Source of the DNA: Sphingomonas sp. S1-29
GTDB lineage: Bacteria > Pseudomonadota > Alphaproteobacteria > Sphingomonadales > Sphingomonadaceae
NCBI RefSeq assembly: GCF_026167545.1
Contig: NZ_CP110678.1
Location: 2,229,501-2,293,500, forward strand
DNA: 64,000 nt
Direction: 5' to 3'
The position numbers and the translations under genes are program-made. Of this stretch, positions 39,892 to 51,270 are shown piece by piece (positions within the stretch are counted from its first letter, which is position 1; the number at the start of each line of letters is the position of its first letter). The notes beneath the pieces are model-generated. The model did not search any database. It saw nothing but the letters and a program-made list of their open reading frames with translations, and was not told the origin of the DNA.

Positions 39892-40800
39892 CTAGGTGGT
39901 TTCGGCGGGCGTGGCGTCGGGCACGACCATCGGCGGCGGTGTCGGCGTCGGGATGACGCCGAGCGCCGGCGCGGGGGGTTCTACGCCCTGCAATGCTGCC
40001 GCCTCGATGATGTCGAGCGCGCGCCTGGCATTGATATAGCGACGCGCGGCCTCGATCCAACTGCTGGCCTGCATCGCACCGGGCATCCGCCCGATTTCGG
40101 CGAGCGCGCCTTCGACATGGCCGGCATCGAGCATCCGGCGCGCGCGGATCAGCCGGTCGGTCGGGCGGCCACTGGGGGTGCCGTCTTCGCGCAGCACCAC
40201 GAGGCCGCCCATCTCGCGGCGGAAATTCTGCCACCAGCTCGCGCCGTCGCTGCCCGACACCAGCTCGGGCGCCAGCGTGTCGAGCGCGAGCCGCAGGTCT
40301 TCGAGCGTCACCGGCGATCGGGCGGCTTCGATGACGTAATTGGTCGCGCGTGGTTCGGACGGGGTGAAGCGCTGGCGCAGCTGGCCCTCGAGATAGCCGA
40401 GCGGCAGCCCGCGATCGAGCGCACGGCGCGCGGCGAAGGCGACGAGCAGCGCCTCGGCACGCGTCGCGAACGACGAGGCGACGCGCGAATCGCTGTCGAT
40501 ATTGGCGAGCCGCGTTTCGAGGCCCTGGATCCGGCCCGCCAGCGTGATCTCGCGCGCGTAGAGCGAGGCGAGGTCGGTGCCCGGCGGCGCGGGCTGGTTG
40601 GCGACGACTTGCGGCTGGACGACGATCGGCTGCGGCGCGGCGGTGCCCGAGCGATAGCCGAGCCGATCGAGCATCGGCGCGACATACCAATAGGTCGCGG
40701 CGATCCCCGCGACGAACGCCAGCACCCCGATCAACGCGACCAATTGCACGCGACTGCGCCGGCGGGGCGGCGCGTCGAACGACACTTCGTCATGGTTCAT
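39892..40800 (-). CDS. HemX-like membrane protein in the hem cluster
   Basis: A 302-residue protein with a basic N-terminus (P-P-R-R-R-S-R near 10-16), one transmembrane helix at about 22-41, a P- and Q-rich linker, then a helical domain of ~200 residues probably with coiled-coil tendency, ending in a P-T-P-P-P tail. It lies directly after hemD with a 32-base gap. The layout and topology recall HemX or mitofilin-like (COG4223) proteins seen after hemD in proteobacteria. The function is not known; annotation as HemX is by position and topology only. Confidence 0.7.
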   Translation of the reverse strand: MNHDEVSFDAPPRRRSRVQLVALIGVLAFVAGIAATYWYVAPMLDRLGYRSGTAAPQPIVVQPQVVANQPAPPGTDLASLYAREITLAGRIQGLETRLANIDSDSRVASSFATRAEALLVAFAARRALDRGLPLGYLEGQLRQRFTPSEPRATNYVIEAARSPVTLEDLRLALDTLAPELVSGSDGASWWQNFRREMGGLVVLREDGTPSGRPTDRLIRARRMLDAGHVEGALAEIGRMPGAMQASSWIEAARRYINARRALDIIEAAALQGVEPPAPALGVIPTPTPPPMVVPDATPAETT

Positions 40801-40832
40801 GGCGCGCCTTATCCCGTGCGCCGCTGCCAGGG

Positions 40833-41477
40833 TCAATGCGCGGCGAGGGCGGCGGCGATGAGCGCCGGGTCATCGGGGGTGGCAGCGATCGACACCTGCC
40901 GCCAGCCGTTGCCGGCGGCGTGCGCGGCACGGGGGCTGATCGCGACGACACTTATCGCTGCGCGGTCGGCGACGAGCGCGGCAAGGCGGCGCGCGGCGCG
41001 GGGCGAGTGGACCAGCGCGAGGTCGCCGGGCGACAGGTCGATCCGGTCGGTGGTTTCGACGCTGGCATAGACCGGGATCACCGCCGCGATCGGGCCGCCG
41101 GGGTCGAGCAGGTGATCGCGGCCGCACATATGCAGCGCGCGCGCCAAGCCAAGGCGGTCGAGTTCGCGCCGCGCCGCATCGGCGTCGCTGCCGCCGACCG
41201 CGACGACGTTCAGCCCCGCGGCCCGCGCGGCTTCGGCGGTGGCTTCGCCGACGACGACGGTTGGCAGCGCCGCGAGCGTCGGCAGCGCGGCGCCGGCGTG
41301 GCGTACCGCGTTGGCGCTGGTGAGGAGCAGCGAATCGAAGCGCGCCGGATCGGGTGCTTCCCAGGCTAGCGGGGTTACCGCGAACAGCGGCATCGCCACC
41401 GCCGTCATGCCCGCTTCGGCGATCCGCGCGCAGGTTGCGGTATTGCCCGGTTCGGGGCGCAGGACGACGATCCGCAC
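40833..41477 (-). CDS. hemD: Uroporphyrinogen-III synthase HemD
   Basis: A 214-residue enzyme that closes hydroxymethylbilane into uroporphyrinogen III. The family is poorly conserved; it shows L-R-P-E-P-G-N near the start, L-L-L-T-S-A-N-A-V-R near residue 51 (a HemD signature), and V-V-V-G-E-A-T-A near 75. The GTG at 41477 gives this start; an upstream GTG at 41528 would overlap hemC by 38 bases. It follows hemC closely, and the pathway order hemC-hemD agrees. Confidence 0.87.
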   Translation of the reverse strand: MRIVVLRPEPGNTATCARIAEAGMTAVAMPLFAVTPLAWEAPDPARFDSLLLTSANAVRHAGAALPTLAALPTVVVGEATAEAARAAGLNVVAVGGSDADAARRELDRLGLARALHMCGRDHLLDPGGPIAAVIPVYASVETTDRIDLSPGDLALVHSPRAARRLAALVADRAAISVVAISPRAAHAAGNGWRQVSIAATPDDPALIAAALAAH

Positions 41478-41490
41478 CGGCGGACGCTGC

Positions 41491-42402
41491 CTAGCCGCCG
41501 AAGCGCTGGCGGACGGGTTCGGGCGCACGCGCTAGCAGGTCGCGCGCCAGATCGGCGGCGATGGCGGGGCCGGTGCCCTCGATCCTGCCCGCGACATGCG
41601 CGCCGCCATCTTCGGACAGCAACTCGGCCGACAACGTGATTCGCCCGCCCTCGATCCGCGCGAGCGCGGCGACCGGCGAGTGGCAATCGGCCTGCAACGC
41701 CGCGAGCAACGCGCGTTCGACCATCACGCAGGCATGGGTGTCGGCATCGTCGATCGCCGCGACGGTCGCGATCGCGTCTTCGTCGGCGGCGCGCACCTCA
41801 ATGCCGATCGCGCCCTGGCTGGGGGCCGGCAGCATCTGGTCGAGCGGGATCGCCACCCCGACATCGTCGCGGCCGAGCCGTTCGAGCCCGGCGGCAGCGA
41901 GCAGCGTCGCATCGGCTTCGTCGGCGGCGAGCTTGCCGATCCGCGTGTCGACATTGCCGCGAAACGGCACGATCACCAGGTCGGGGCGGAGCTTGCGCAT
42001 CTGCGCGGCGCGACGCGGGCTGCTGGTGCCGATCCGCGCGCCCTGCGGCAGGTCGTCGATCGAGGCGGCACCCACCAGCCGGTCGCGGACATCGGCGCGC
42101 GGCAGGATCGCGCGCAGCGCGATCGCATCGGGGCGGATCGTCTCGACATCCTTGAGCGAATGCACCGCGCAATCGATCTCGCCATCGAGCAGCGCGCGAT
42201 CGAGCTCCTTGGTCCACAAAGCCTTGCCGCCGATTTCGGCGAGCGGGCGGTCCTGCACGCGATCACCGGTGGTGCGGATCGGGACGATTTCGAAGTCGAG
42301 CGGATCGCGGTCGTGCGCGGCGGCGAGCAGCGCGCGGACCATGTTCGCCTGGGTGAGAGCCAGCGGCGAACCGCGCGTGCCGATGCGGAAGGGCGTCTTC
42401 AT
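41491..42402 (-). CDS. hemC: Hydroxymethylbilane synthase (porphobilinogen deaminase)
   Basis: A 303-residue enzyme that assembles four porphobilinogens into hydroxymethylbilane. The dipyrromethane cofactor cysteine is C240 in L-Q-A-D-C-H. Also present are [11 protein letters not shown] near the start, the K-E-L-D-R-A-L-L segment and G-T-S-S-P-R-R near 125-131. ATG at 42402 follows the family start. It is the first gene of hemC-hemD-hemX-like, facing away from tsaD with only 40 bases between. Confidence 0.96.
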   Translation of the reverse strand: MKTPFRIGTRGSPLALTQANMVRALLAAAHDRDPLDFEIVPIRTTGDRVQDRPLAEIGGKALWTKELDRALLDGEIDCAVHSLKDVETIRPDAIALRAILPRADVRDRLVGAASIDDLPQGARIGTSSPRRAAQMRKLRPDLVIVPFRGNVDTRIGKLAADEADATLLAAAGLERLGRDDVGVAIPLDQMLPAPSQGAIGIEVRAADEDAIATVAAIDDADTHACVMVERALLAALQADCHSPVAALARIEGGRITLSAELLSEDGGAHVAGRIEGTGPAIAADLARDLLARAPEPVRQRFGG

Positions 42403-42442
42403 GTCGCTTGTGCTAGCCGCCCGCGTGGCTAGAGGAAAGGCC

Positions 42443-43510
42443 ATGGCGCTCATCCTCGGCATCGAATCGAGTTGCGACGAGACCGCGGTTGCGCTGGTGT
42501 CGAGCGACCGCACGATCCTTTCGCACAAATTGGCGGGGCAGGAGGCCGCGCACGCGCCCTATGGCGGCGTCGTTCCCGAAATCGCCGCGCGCGCGCATGC
42601 CGATGTGCTGCCGCCGCTGATCGAGGCGGCGCTGGCCGAAGCCGGGGTGGCGCTGCGCGACGTCGATGCGATCGCCGCCACCGCGGGGCCGGGGCTGATC
42701 GGCGGGGTGATGGTCGGGCTGGTGACGGGCAAGGCGCTGGCGCTGGCGGCGGGCAAGCCGTTGGTGGCGGTCAACCACCTCGAAGGCCATGCGCTGAGCC
42801 CGCGGCTGGTCGATGCCGATCTCGCCTTTCCCTATCTGCTGCTGCTGGTGTCGGGCGGGCATTGCCAGTTGCTGCTGGTCAAGGGCGTCGGCGATTATGC
42901 GCGGCTGGCCACCACGATCGACGATGCCGCGGGCGAGGCGTTCGACAAGACCGCGAAGCTGCTCGGGCTGGGCTTTCCCGGTGGCCCCGCAGTCGAGCGC
43001 GCGGCGGCCTCGGGCGATGCGCGCGCGGTGCCGTTGCCGCGCCCGCTGCTGGGATCGGCCGAGCCGCATTTCTCGTTCGCTGGATTGAAGAGCGCGGTCG
43101 CGCGGGCGGCTGATTCGGGGCAATATCGTGCCGAGGACATTGCCGCATCGTTCAGCCAGGCGGTGATCGATTGCCTGATCGACCGCACCCGCCGGGCCAT
43201 CCAGACCAGCACCCCTCCTTTCGAAACGAACAGTTTGGACATTGTGCGCCCCGCGGCTTTGGTGGTCGCGGGTGGGGTCGCGGCGAATCGCGGGGTGCGC
43301 TCGGCGCTCGAGCAATTGGCGCTCGAGCATGGCATGCGGTTCGTCGCGCCGCCCTTGTGGCTGTGCACCGACAATGCCGCGATGATCGCCTGGGCGGGGG
43401 CCGAGCGCTTCGCCGCAGGGCTGACCGATCCATTGGACGTGGCCGCGCGCCCGCGCTGGCCGCTCGATCCGCTGGCCGAACCGGTCCGCGGCGCAGGGGT
43501 GAAAGCATGA
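42443..43510 (+). CDS. tsaD: tRNA N6-threonylcarbamoyladenosine transferase TsaD
   Basis: A 355-residue ASKHA-fold enzyme that, with TsaB and TsaE, transfers threonylcarbamoyl to A37 of ANN-decoding tRNAs. It has G-I-E-S-S-C-D-E-T near 6-14, the metal-binding H112 and H116 in [12 protein letters not shown] near 138, and T-D-N-A-A-M-I near the end. A GAGGAAAG site precedes the ATG. gpsA starts inside its stop codon (ATGA). Confidence 0.97.
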   Translation: MALILGIESSCDETAVALVSSDRTILSHKLAGQEAAHAPYGGVVPEIAARAHADVLPPLIEAALAEAGVALRDVDAIAATAGPGLIGGVMVGLVTGKALALAAGKPLVAVNHLEGHALSPRLVDADLAFPYLLLLVSGGHCQLLLVKGVGDYARLATTIDDAAGEAFDKTAKLLGLGFPGGPAVERAAASGDARAVPLPRPLLGSAEPHFSFAGLKSAVARAADSGQYRAEDIAASFSQAVIDCLIDRTRRAIQTSTPPFETNSLDIVRPAALVVAGGVAANRGVRSALEQLALEHGMRFVAPPLWLCTDNAAMIAWAGAERFAAGLTDPLDVAARPRWPLDPLAEPVRGAGVKA

Positions 43511-44481
43511 AGATCGGGGTCATCGGTGGGGGCGCGTGGGGGACCGCGCTGGCGCAGGTCGCGGCGCAGGGCGGCGAGCCGGTGCTGCTATGGGCGCGCG
43601 AGGCGCCGGTGGTGGCGAGCATCAACGCCGACCGGGTGAACGCGATGTTCCTCGATCGCGTGCGGCTGTCGGCGGCGATCCGCGCGACCGAGGATCTGGG
43701 CGACCTCGCCGAATGCGAGGCTCTGTTGGTGGTCGTGCCGACGCAGCATGTCGCTGGCGTGCTCGCGCAGATCGAGGTTGCCGGGCGGCCCTTGGTGCTG
43801 TGCGCCAAGGGGATCGAGGCGGGGACGCAGCGGCTCGTCAGCGAGATCGCCGCCGACGCCTGCCCCGATTCGCCGATCGCGGTGCTGTCGGGGCCGACCT
43901 TCGCGCACGAGGTGGCGGCGGGAAAGCCGACCGCGGTGACGCTGGCGTGCGGCGACAAGGCATTGCGCGAGGCGCTCGCCGATCGGCTCTCGGGTCCCGC
44001 GCTTCGGCCCTATCTGTCCGACGACGTGGTCGGCGCCGAGATCGGCGGCGCGGTGAAGAACGTGCTGGCGATCGCGTGCGGCGTGGTCGAGGGCGCGGGG
44101 CTGGGACTCAACGCCCGCGCGGCGCTGATCGCGCGCGGCTTTGCCGAGATGACGCGGTTTGGGCTGGCGCGCGGTGGCCGCGCCGAGACGCTTGCCGGGC
44201 TGTCGGGCCTTGGCGATCTGGTGCTGACCTGCTCGTCGACCAATTCGCGCAATTTCTCGCTGGGCGTGGGGATCGGATCGGGGCGAAGCGCCGCCGACCT
44301 GCTCGCCGACCGGCGGACGGTGGCCGAGGGCGCCTTCACCGCGCCGGTGCTGCGCGCGGCGGCGGCGGCGGCGGGGGTCGACATGCCGGTGACCGACGCG
44401 GTGTGCGCGCTGCTCGAGGGCGCGCATGTGACGGCGATCGTCGAGCGGCTGCTGGCGCGACCGTTGAAGGTCGAGGGATAG
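43507..44481 (+). CDS. gpsA: Glycerol-3-phosphate dehydrogenase [NAD(P)+]
   Basis: A 324-residue enzyme that reduces dihydroxyacetone phosphate to glycerol-3-phosphate for phospholipids. It has the N-terminal nucleotide site [13 protein letters not shown] at 3-15, A-K-G-I-E-A near 99, G-P-T-F-A near 130, and K-N-V-L-A-I near 182. ATG at 43507 overlaps the tsaD stop, a conserved pairing. A family A repeat follows the stop. Confidence 0.96.
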   Translation: MKIGVIGGGAWGTALAQVAAQGGEPVLLWAREAPVVASINADRVNAMFLDRVRLSAAIRATEDLGDLAECEALLVVVPTQHVAGVLAQIEVAGRPLVLCAKGIEAGTQRLVSEIAADACPDSPIAVLSGPTFAHEVAAGKPTAVTLACGDKALREALADRLSGPALRPYLSDDVVGAEIGGAVKNVLAIACGVVEGAGLGLNARAALIARGFAEMTRFGLARGGRAETLAGLSGLGDLVLTCSSTNSRNFSLGVGIGSGRSAADLLADRRTVAEGAFTAPVLRAAAAAAGVDMPVTDAVCALLEGAHVTAIVERLLARPLKVEG

Positions 44482-44520
44482 GCCCCTCCGCGCATAAAAC
44501 GGTCATAACCCACCCCTCAA

Positions 44521-44612
44521 CCGTTCGTGCTGAGCTTGTCGAAGCACTGCCGTCCTCCTGCGCGCCTGTCGAAGAAGCAAGAACGGTGCTTCGACAAGCT
44601 CAGCACGAACGG
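44521..44612. repeat. Family A inverted repeat
   Basis: Arms CCGTTCGTGCTGAGCTTGTC / GACAAGCTCAGCACGAACGG with a ~40-base centre, between the convergent gpsA and SdhAF4-type genes. This is the best-matched pair of the family: the two 20-base ends are exact reverse complements. Confidence 0.9.
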
Positions 44613-44650
44613 GTTTGGGGGAGGGCCGGAATTAGATCCAATCCGTAGCC

Positions 44651-44812
44651 TTAAAAGTCGATCGCGATGCCTTTGAGTTCCCAGTCGCCATAGCGCACCG
44701 GGTTCTTGCCCATCGGATCGTCCTGTGGCGGCGGGACGGGTTCGGGCTGCGGCACGGGGGGGCTTTTCGACAAATAGGCGGGGGGCTTCACATGAGCGGG
44801 GCGGGTGCCCAT
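44651..44812 (-). CDS. DUF1674 / SDHAF4-type succinate dehydrogenase assembly factor
   Basis: A 53-residue protein with the family C-terminal signature N-P-V-R-Y-G-D-W-E-L-K-G-I-A-I-D-F. DUF1674 proteins are the bacterial relatives of mitochondrial SDHAF4, which helps FAD insertion and assembly of succinate dehydrogenase. The N-terminal half is P- and Q-rich and not conserved. The ATG at 44812 is preferred; a second upstream ATG adds 14 residues. It is divergent from htpX by 68 bases. Confidence 0.83.
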   Translation of the reverse strand: MGTRPAHVKPPAYLSKSPPVPQPEPVPPPQDDPMGKNPVRYGDWELKGIAIDF

Positions 44813-44880
44813 CGCGGGTCTCCGATGATTGAAGGCGGGGTCTCGATCCCCCACATCGTACCCGAAAGGAGACGGTTCAA

Positions 44881-45806
44881 GTGAACCATCTGAAGACGGG
44901 CATGTTGCTGGCGGCGCTGACCGCCTTGTTCATGGGGCTGGGGTTCGCGATCGGCGGGCGCGGCGGGGCGATGATCGCGCTGCTGGTGGCCGCAGGGATG
45001 AACTTCTTCGCCTATTGGAACGCCGACAAGATCGTGTTGCGGATGCACAATGCGCGCGAAGTCGATGATCGCAGCGCGCCCGAATTCGTCGGGCTGGTGC
45101 GCGAGCTGGCGACGCGTGCGCAACTGCCGATGCCGCGCGTCTATATCGTCGACGATCCACACCCCAATGCCTTCGCGACCGGGCGCAATCCCGACAATGC
45201 CGCGGTCGCCGCGACCAGCGGGCTGCTGTCGCTGCTCACCCGCGACGAGATTGCCGGGGTAATGGCGCACGAGCTGGCGCATGTGAAGAATCGCGACACG
45301 CTGATCATGACGATGGTCGCGACGATCGCCGGGGCGATCTCGATGCTCGCCAATTTCGGGCTGTTCTTCCGATCGGGCGACCAGCGATCGTCGTTCATTG
45401 CGACGATTGCGGCGGTCATCGTCGCGCCGTTCGCCGCGATGATCGTCCAGATGGCGATCAGCCGGACGCGCGAATATGGCGCCGATCGCGGCGGGGCCGA
45501 GATTTCGGGCAATCCGCAGGCGCTCGCCTCGGCGCTGGCCAAGCTGGCGAGCGGCGCGGCGCGGACGCGCAACCGGGTGAGCGAGCAGAACCCCGCGGCG
45601 GCGCAGCTTTACATCGTGCCGCCGATCGGCGCGAGATGTTCTCGACGCATCCCGATACCGGCAAGCGAATCGCCGCGTTGCAGGCGATGGCGGGCGAGTT
45701 TGCGCCGCCGCCGGCCTATGAAGTGCCCGCTGCACGCCGGGCGGCGTCGGTGCCGCCGACCCGGGCACGGGGGCGGACGAGTGCGCTGAACCCGCACAAA
45801 CGGTAA
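44881..45806 (+). pseudogene. htpX: Zinc metalloprotease HtpX, frameshifted near the C-terminus
   Basis: An M48B inner-membrane protease of misfolded membrane proteins. It has two N-terminal helices, zinc site H-E-L-A-H at 130-134 and E198 in R-E-Y-G-A-D. The frame from GTG 44881 (AAGGAG site at 44867-44872) is normal to codon 250 (45628-45630). It then shifts: the expected C-terminal [15 protein letters not shown] runs on in the next frame and ends at TAA 45804-45806. One missing G in GGCGGCGAG would explain it. Without repair, the protein would end in 52 unrelated residues at 45789. All catalytic residues are before the shift. It may be a sequencing error or a real lesion. Confidence 0.85.
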
Positions 45807-45887
45807 GGCGGGCGGCAAGGCGGGGTGCGCTTGTCGAAGCGGGGTTCTGTCCTATAGGCGTGCGCATCCCCATCCGACTGGAAATAC

Positions 45888-47174
45888 ATGGCGCGTCCCC
45901 AACTCGAACTCCCCGCCGATGCCCCCGGCGTCCCCGCACGGCGTGCTGCGCTCAAGCTGCTCGATGCGGTGCTGCGGCAGGGCAAGGCGCTCGAGGCGGC
46001 GCTCGATCGTGCGGCGGCGAACCTGCCCGCCAACGACCGCGGACTGGCGCATGCGATCGCCGCCGAAGTGCTGCGCTTCCTCTCCGATCTCGACGCGCTG
46101 ATCGATTCTGCGACGCGCAACCGTATCCCTGACGATGCCAAGGCGCGGTTCGCGCTGCGGATCGCGCTGGCACAGGTGCTTCGGCTGGGCACCCCGCCGC
46201 ATGCCGCGATCTCGACGGTGTTGCCGTTGGTCGACGGCGGGCCGCGCAAGCTGGTGCATGGTGTGTTCGGGGCGCTGATGCGGCAGGGGGTTACGCTGCC
46301 CGAGACGCCCGCTTTGCCCGATCCCGCAGCGCTGCGCTGGGAAGCCCAGCATGGCAGCGCGATGGTCGAGGCGGCGATGGCGGCGATCGCGCAGCCGCCG
46401 GCGACCGACCTGACGCTCGCCGATCCCGCGGCGACCGACGAATGGGTCGCCAAGCTGGAAGGCGTCAGCCTGTTTCCCGGCCATGTTCGGCTGCCGGCGG
46501 GCAAGCAGATCACCGCGCTGCCCGGGTTCGATGCCGGCGCATGGTGGGTGCAGGATCTCGCGGCGTCACTTCCGGCACGACTTTTGGGGAAGGGCGAGGG
46601 CAATGCGCTCGATCTATGCGCCGCGCCCGGCGGCAAGACCTTGCAGCTCGCGAGCCAGGGTTGGCGCACGATTGCGGTCGATATGAGCGAAAGTCGTCTG
46701 GCGCGACTTCGCGATAATCTGGGTCGGACGCGGCTGGAGGCCGAGATTGTCTGCGCCGATCTGCGCGAATGGAAGCCGGCGGCGCCCGCCGATGCGGTGC
46801 TGCTCGACGCGCCATGCAGCGCGACCGGAATCTTCCGCCGCCACCCCGATGTGCTGCACCGCGTTCGCCCCAGCCTGATCGCGGAGACTGCAGCGTTGCA
46901 GCGTGAGTTGCTGGGGCGTGCCGCCGAATGGGTGCGGGTTGGCGGGCGGCTGGTCTATGCGGTGTGTTCGCTCGAACGCTCCGAGGGCGAGGAGCAGGTC
47001 GCCGATTTCCTCGGCCGGCATCGCCATTTCGCGATCGATCCGGTGGGCCAGGCCGAGCTTCCCGCTGGCGTCGCGCCCAATCCCGACGGCACTGTACGCA
47101 CGCTGCCGGGGATGCTCGCGGATCAAGGCGGGCTCGACGGCTTCTTCATCGCGCGGATGATCCGAACCGCTTGA
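45888..47174 (+). CDS. rsmB: 16S rRNA (cytosine-967) methyltransferase RsmB
   Basis: A 428-residue RsmB/NusB-fold plus SAM-dependent methyltransferase. An NusB-like N-terminal domain (about 15-130) precedes the Rossmann domain with [10 protein letters not shown] near residue 243, the D-A-P-C-S-A-T-G motif near 308 (general Cys), and the nucleophilic Cys in V-Y-A-V-C-S-L-E-R. These two cysteines define m5C methyltransferases. Rpe follows after 46 bases on the same strand. Confidence 0.93.
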   Translation: MARPQLELPADAPGVPARRAALKLLDAVLRQGKALEAALDRAAANLPANDRGLAHAIAAEVLRFLSDLDALIDSATRNRIPDDAKARFALRIALAQVLRLGTPPHAAISTVLPLVDGGPRKLVHGVFGALMRQGVTLPETPALPDPAALRWEAQHGSAMVEAAMAAIAQPPATDLTLADPAATDEWVAKLEGVSLFPGHVRLPAGKQITALPGFDAGAWWVQDLAASLPARLLGKGEGNALDLCAAPGGKTLQLASQGWRTIAVDMSESRLARLRDNLGRTRLEAEIVCADLREWKPAAPADAVLLDAPCSATGIFRRHPDVLHRVRPSLIAETAALQRELLGRAAEWVRVGGRLVYAVCSLERSEGEEQVADFLGRHRHFAIDPVGQAELPAGVAPNPDGTVRTLPGMLADQGGLDGFFIARMIRTA

Positions 47175-47220
47175 CTTTTTGGCGGCTTGCCGGGGGTGGC
47201 GTTGCTGCTACATGGTCGCC

Positions 47221-47883
47221 ATGCAGCAACCTGTCCGTATCGCGCCATCGATCCTTTCCGCCGACTTTGCACGGCTGGGCGAAGAGGTGCGCGCGATCGA
47301 CGCCGCGGGCGCCGACTGGATCCATGTCGATGTGATGGACGGGCATTTCGTGCCCAACATCACGATCGGCCCCGCGGTGGTGAAGGCGCTGCGCCCGCAC
47401 ACCGCCAAGCCGTTCGACGTTCATCTGATGATCTCGCCGATCGACGCCTATCTCGACGCCTTCGCCGAGGCGGGTGCCGATACGATCACCGTGCACCCTG
47501 AGGCGGGGCCGCATCTGCATCGCACGATCCAGCGGATCAAGGGGCTGGGGCTGCGCGCGGGCGTGGTGCTCAACCCGGCGACCCCCGCCAAGATGCTCGA
47601 TTATGTGCTCGAGGAGGTCGATCTGGTGCTGGTGATGGGGGTGAACCCCGGCTTTGGCGGCCAGAGCTTCATTCCGAGCCAATTGCGCAAGATCGCCGCG
47701 ATCCGCAATTCGATCGATAAATTGGGCAAGTCGATTGATTTGCAGGTCGATGGCGGGGTCGACCGGTCGAACTGCCGCGAGGTGATCGCCGCGGGCGCCG
47801 ACGCGCTGGTCGCGGGCACTGCGACCTTCAAGGGCGGGCCGAGCGCCTATGCCGACAATATCCGCGCCTTGAGGGGCGGGTGA
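47221..47883 (+). CDS. rpe: Ribulose-phosphate 3-epimerase
   Basis: A 220-residue TIM-barrel enzyme of the pentose phosphate pathway. It has S-I-L-S-A-D-F near 11-17, V-D-V-M-D-G-H-F-V near 35-43 (metal His and catalytic Asp), H-L-M-I near 69, M-G-V-N-P-G-F-G-G near 139 and D-G-G-V near 175. ATG at 47221 is used; the upstream extension has no family match. The stop overlaps the GTG of the next gene by 4 bases. Confidence 0.96.
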   Translation: MQQPVRIAPSILSADFARLGEEVRAIDAAGADWIHVDVMDGHFVPNITIGPAVVKALRPHTAKPFDVHLMISPIDAYLDAFAEAGADTITVHPEAGPHLHRTIQRIKGLGLRAGVVLNPATPAKMLDYVLEEVDLVLVMGVNPGFGGQSFIPSQLRKIAAIRNSIDKLGKSIDLQVDGGVDRSNCREVIAAGADALVAGTATFKGGPSAYADNIRALRGG

Positions 47884-49616
47884 GCGATCTGCCGCCGATC
47901 GAGCCCGGCGCCGACGGGATCGAACAGGGAAAGCGGCTGATCCGCCAGGACAGCGACAAGGGATTGTCGCTGTCCGAGCGGATCGCCGAGCAGCTGACGC
48001 GGCTGACTTGGCGCACCCCGCTGCACACGATGCGGCTGAAGGGCCGGCATCCGCTCAAGCTGCTCACCGTTGCCGACGATCCGTTCCTGGGTGATCCCGA
48101 TCGCGGGCAGGCATTGCTCGACGGGATGCTGGCGTTTCGCGGCGAGACGCGCAATCTGCACGAGCTCGCGCTGTCGCGGCCGACCTTCTCGAAGCCGTTC
48201 GGCGAATATCTGCACAGCTTCGCTTGGCTGCGCGACCTGTCGACGGTGACGACGCGTACCAAGGGCGCGCCGATCGCCGAGGCGTTGATGCGCGAATGGA
48301 TCGCCGCGCATGGCGACGTCGTCTCCGATCCCGCCTGGCGCGCCGATATGTGGGGCCGGCGGCTGCTGTTCTGGGTCGCGCATGCGCCGTTGATCCTGTC
48401 GAGCGGCGATCTGGTGTATCGATCGAACGTGCTCCACGCCTTGGCGCGCGGGGCGCGGCATCTCGATCGCACCGCTGACAGGGTGCCGCTTGGGGTGCCG
48501 CGGATCGCGGCGTGGTGCGGTGTCCTCGCGGCGGGGCTGATCATTCCCGGCGGCGACCCGCGGCGAGTGTTCGGCGAGGCGGGGCTGACCCGCGCGCTCG
48601 ATCAGTCGGTGTTCGGGGACGGCGGTACTGTCGGGCGCTCGCCGCTCGGGCTGCTCGACGCGATCATGCTGCTGACGATGCTGCGCTCGACCTATGCCGC
48701 GCGGCGGATGGAGATGCCCGATGCCGCGACCGCCGCGCTGCCGCGGATGGTGAGCGCGCTGTTAGGCGTCAGCCATGGCGATCGTGCGCTGTCGAGCTGG
48801 CAGGGCGGCGCACCGGTGCACCCCGATGTGATGGCGCAGGTGATCGAGGCGACGGGGGTGCGCACGCGTCCGCTGCGCCAGGCGCGCGAATGGGGCTACC
48901 AGCGGATGAGCGCGCAGGCGTCGGTGCTGATCGTCGACGCCGCGCCGCCGCCGATCGCGCGGATCGCCGAGGGCGGCTGCGCTTCGACGCTGGCGTTCGA
49001 AATGTCCGATGGGCCGAACCGGATCATCGTCAATTGCGGCGGCGCCCGCGCGTCGATGGCGGCGGTGCCGACCGCGCTCGCCGAGGGGTTGCGGACCACT
49101 GCTGCGCATTCGACTTTGGTGGTCGACGACAGCAATTCGACTGCGATCCTCGCCGACGGTACGCTGGGCAAGGGCGTGACCGAGGTCGAATTGAGCCGGC
49201 ACGAGGCCGACAATGCCAGCCGGATCGAGGCGAGCCATGACGGCTATGCGCGGCGCTTCGGCTTTCTCCACCGCCGGCTGCTCGCGCTGTCGAACGACGG
49301 GCGCGACCTGCGCGGCGAGGATATGTTGCTCCCCGCGGGAAAACGCCGCCAGCGCGATGCGACGCCCTTCGCGGTGCGCTTCCACCTTGCCCCCGATGTC
49401 GAGATCGCCGCGACCAGCGACGGGCAGGCAGCGATCCTGCGGCTGCCCGGCGGCGCGATGTGGCAGTTCCGCGCGCGCGGCGCCGCCTTGAGCGTCGAGG
49501 ACAGCGTCTGGGTGAACCCGCAGGGCCGCCCGGTATCGACCGAACAGATCGTGCTGTCGGGCGAGGCCGCCCCCGGCGGCGCGACGGTGAGCTGGCTGCT
49601 TCACAAGGCGCGCTAG
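47880..49616 (+). CDS. Heparinase II/III-family protein
   Basis: A 578-residue protein. It resembles alphaproteobacterial proteins of the heparinase II/III superfamily, with an (alpha/alpha) toroid N-terminal half and a beta-sandwich C-terminal half (R-I-I-V-N-C-G-G near residue 383, and a region with [11 protein letters not shown] near 406). It has no clear signal peptide. Members are suggested to act on polysaccharide or cell-envelope sugars, but substrate is unknown. The start overlaps rpe, and purH follows after 69 bases. Confidence 0.8.
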   Translation: MSDLPPIEPGADGIEQGKRLIRQDSDKGLSLSERIAEQLTRLTWRTPLHTMRLKGRHPLKLLTVADDPFLGDPDRGQALLDGMLAFRGETRNLHELALSRPTFSKPFGEYLHSFAWLRDLSTVTTRTKGAPIAEALMREWIAAHGDVVSDPAWRADMWGRRLLFWVAHAPLILSSGDLVYRSNVLHALARGARHLDRTADRVPLGVPRIAAWCGVLAAGLIIPGGDPRRVFGEAGLTRALDQSVFGDGGTVGRSPLGLLDAIMLLTMLRSTYAARRMEMPDAATAALPRMVSALLGVSHGDRALSSWQGGAPVHPDVMAQVIEATGVRTRPLRQAREWGYQRMSAQASVLIVDAAPPPIARIAEGGCASTLAFEMSDGPNRIIVNCGGARASMAAVPTALAEGLRTTAAHSTLVVDDSNSTAILADGTLGKGVTEVELSRHEADNASRIEASHDGYARRFGFLHRRLLALSNDGRDLRGEDMLLPAGKRRQRDATPFAVRFHLAPDVEIAATSDGQAAILRLPGGAMWQFRARGAALSVEDSVWVNPQGRPVSTEQIVLSGEAAPGGATVSWLLHKAR

Positions 49617-49685
49617 TCCGCTCCTGCAAACCGGAGGGGAGAATGAGGTTGCGCCTGCCGGCATTCTGCTGAAATAGCCGCGCGC

Positions 49686-51251
49686 ATGAACAGCATCGCC
49701 ATCACCCGCGCCCTCCTGTCGGTGTCCGACAAGACCGGCATCGTCGACCTCGCCCGCACGCTCGCCGATCGCGGCGTCGAACTGGTCTCGACCGGCGGCA
49801 CCGCCAAGGCGCTGCGCGACGCAGGGCTTGCGGTGCGCGACGTGTCCGAGCTGACCGGCTTTCCCGAGATGATGAACGGTCGGGTCAAGACGCTGCACCC
49901 GATGGTGCATGGCGGCCTGCTCGCGGTGCGCGACGACGCTGAGCATGTCGCGGCGATGACCGAGCATGGCATCGGCGCGATCGACCTGGTGGTGGTCAAT
50001 CTCTATCCGTTCGAGGCGACCGTCGCGCGGGGGGCCGGGCGCGACGAGGTGATCGAGAATATCGACATTGGCGGGCCGAGCATGGTGCGGTCGGCAGCCA
50101 AGAACCACGCGCATGTCGCGATCGTCACCGATCCCGCCGATTACGCGCTGCTCGCCGAGGGCAGCACGACGCTCGAGCAACGGCGGATGCTGGCGGCCAA
50201 GGCCTTCGCCGCGACCGCCGCCTATGATTCGGCGATCGCGCAATGGTTTGCCTTTGCCGATCAGGGTGAGACGTTTCCGGCCACGCTGCCGCTGGCCTTC
50301 ACCCGCGCCGACGAACTTCGCTATGGCGAGAACCCCCACCAGTCGGCGGCACTGTATCTGCCCAAGGGGCCGGCGGCGCGCGGGATCGCGCAGGCGAGCC
50401 AGCTGCAGGGCAAGGCGCTGAGCTACAACAACTATAACGACGCCGATGCCGCGCTCGAACTGGTGAGCGAATTCCGCGACGGGCCGCCGACGGTGGTGGT
50501 CGTCAAGCACGCCAATCCTTGCGGGGTGGCGAGCGCCGACACGCTGCTCGAAGCCTATGAAGCGGCGTTCGCGTGCGACACGGTGTCGGCGTTCGGCGGG
50601 ATCGTTGCGGTCAACCGACCGCTCGACGGCGCGACGGCGCGGGCGATTGCGGGGATCTTCACCGAGGTCGTCGCCGCGCCCGATGCCGATGACGAGGCGC
50701 GCGCGATCTTTGCCGCCAAGAAGAATCTGCGGTTGTTGCTGACCGGCGAGCTGCCCGATCCGGCGCGCCCCGGGCTGGCGATCAAGTCGATCGCGGGCGG
50801 GCTGCTGGTGCAGTCGCGCGATGGTGGGCGTCTGGGCGAGCTCAAGGTGGTGACCAAGCGCCAGCCGACGGCGCAGGAACTCGCCGATTGCCGCTTTGCC
50901 TGGACGGTGGCCAAGCATGTGAAGTCGAACGCCATCGTCTATGCCAGCGGCGGCGCGACCGCGGGGATCGGCGCGGGGCAGATGAACCGGCTCGAGAGCG
51001 CGCGGATCGCCGCGTGGAAGGCGCGCGACGCCGCCGAGAAGGCGGGCTGGGCGCAGCCGCGGACGATCGGCTCGGCGGTGGCGTCGGATGCGTTCTTCCC
51101 GTTTGCCGATGGCTTGCTGGCGGCGGTCGAGGCTGGCGCGACCGCGGTGATCCAGCCGGGCGGCTCGATCCGCGACGACGAGGTGATCGCCGCTGCGGAC
51201 GAGGCCGGGCTGGCGATGGTGTTTACCGGGATGCGGCATTTCCGGCACTGA
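49686..51251 (+). CDS. purH: Bifunctional AICAR formyltransferase / IMP cyclohydrolase PurH
   Basis: A 521-residue bifunctional enzyme for the last two steps of IMP synthesis. The IMP cyclohydrolase domain (about 1-195) has S-V-S-D-K-T-G near 13, S-T-G-G-T-A near 35 and R-V-K-T-L-H-P near 66. The formyltransferase domain (about 200-521) has the K-H-A-N-P-C-G motif near 275 and Y-G-E-N-P-H-Q near 220. It is followed by a family A repeat. No purine riboswitch was recognised upstream. Confidence 0.96.
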   Translation: MNSIAITRALLSVSDKTGIVDLARTLADRGVELVSTGGTAKALRDAGLAVRDVSELTGFPEMMNGRVKTLHPMVHGGLLAVRDDAEHVAAMTEHGIGAIDLVVVNLYPFEATVARGAGRDEVIENIDIGGPSMVRSAAKNHAHVAIVTDPADYALLAEGSTTLEQRRMLAAKAFAATAAYDSAIAQWFAFADQGETFPATLPLAFTRADELRYGENPHQSAALYLPKGPAARGIAQASQLQGKALSYNNYNDADAALELVSEFRDGPPTVVVVKHANPCGVASADTLLEAYEAAFACDTVSAFGGIVAVNRPLDGATARAIAGIFTEVVAAPDADDEARAIFAAKKNLRLLLTGELPDPARPGLAIKSIAGGLLVQSRDGGRLGELKVVTKRQPTAQELADCRFAWTVAKHVKSNAIVYASGGATAGIGAGQMNRLESARIAAWKARDAAEKAGWAQPRTIGSAVASDAFFPFADGLLAAVEAGATAVIQPGGSIRDDEVIAAADEAGLAMVFTGMRHFRH

Positions 51252-51270
51252 GGCAGGGGGGCCCAACGCG

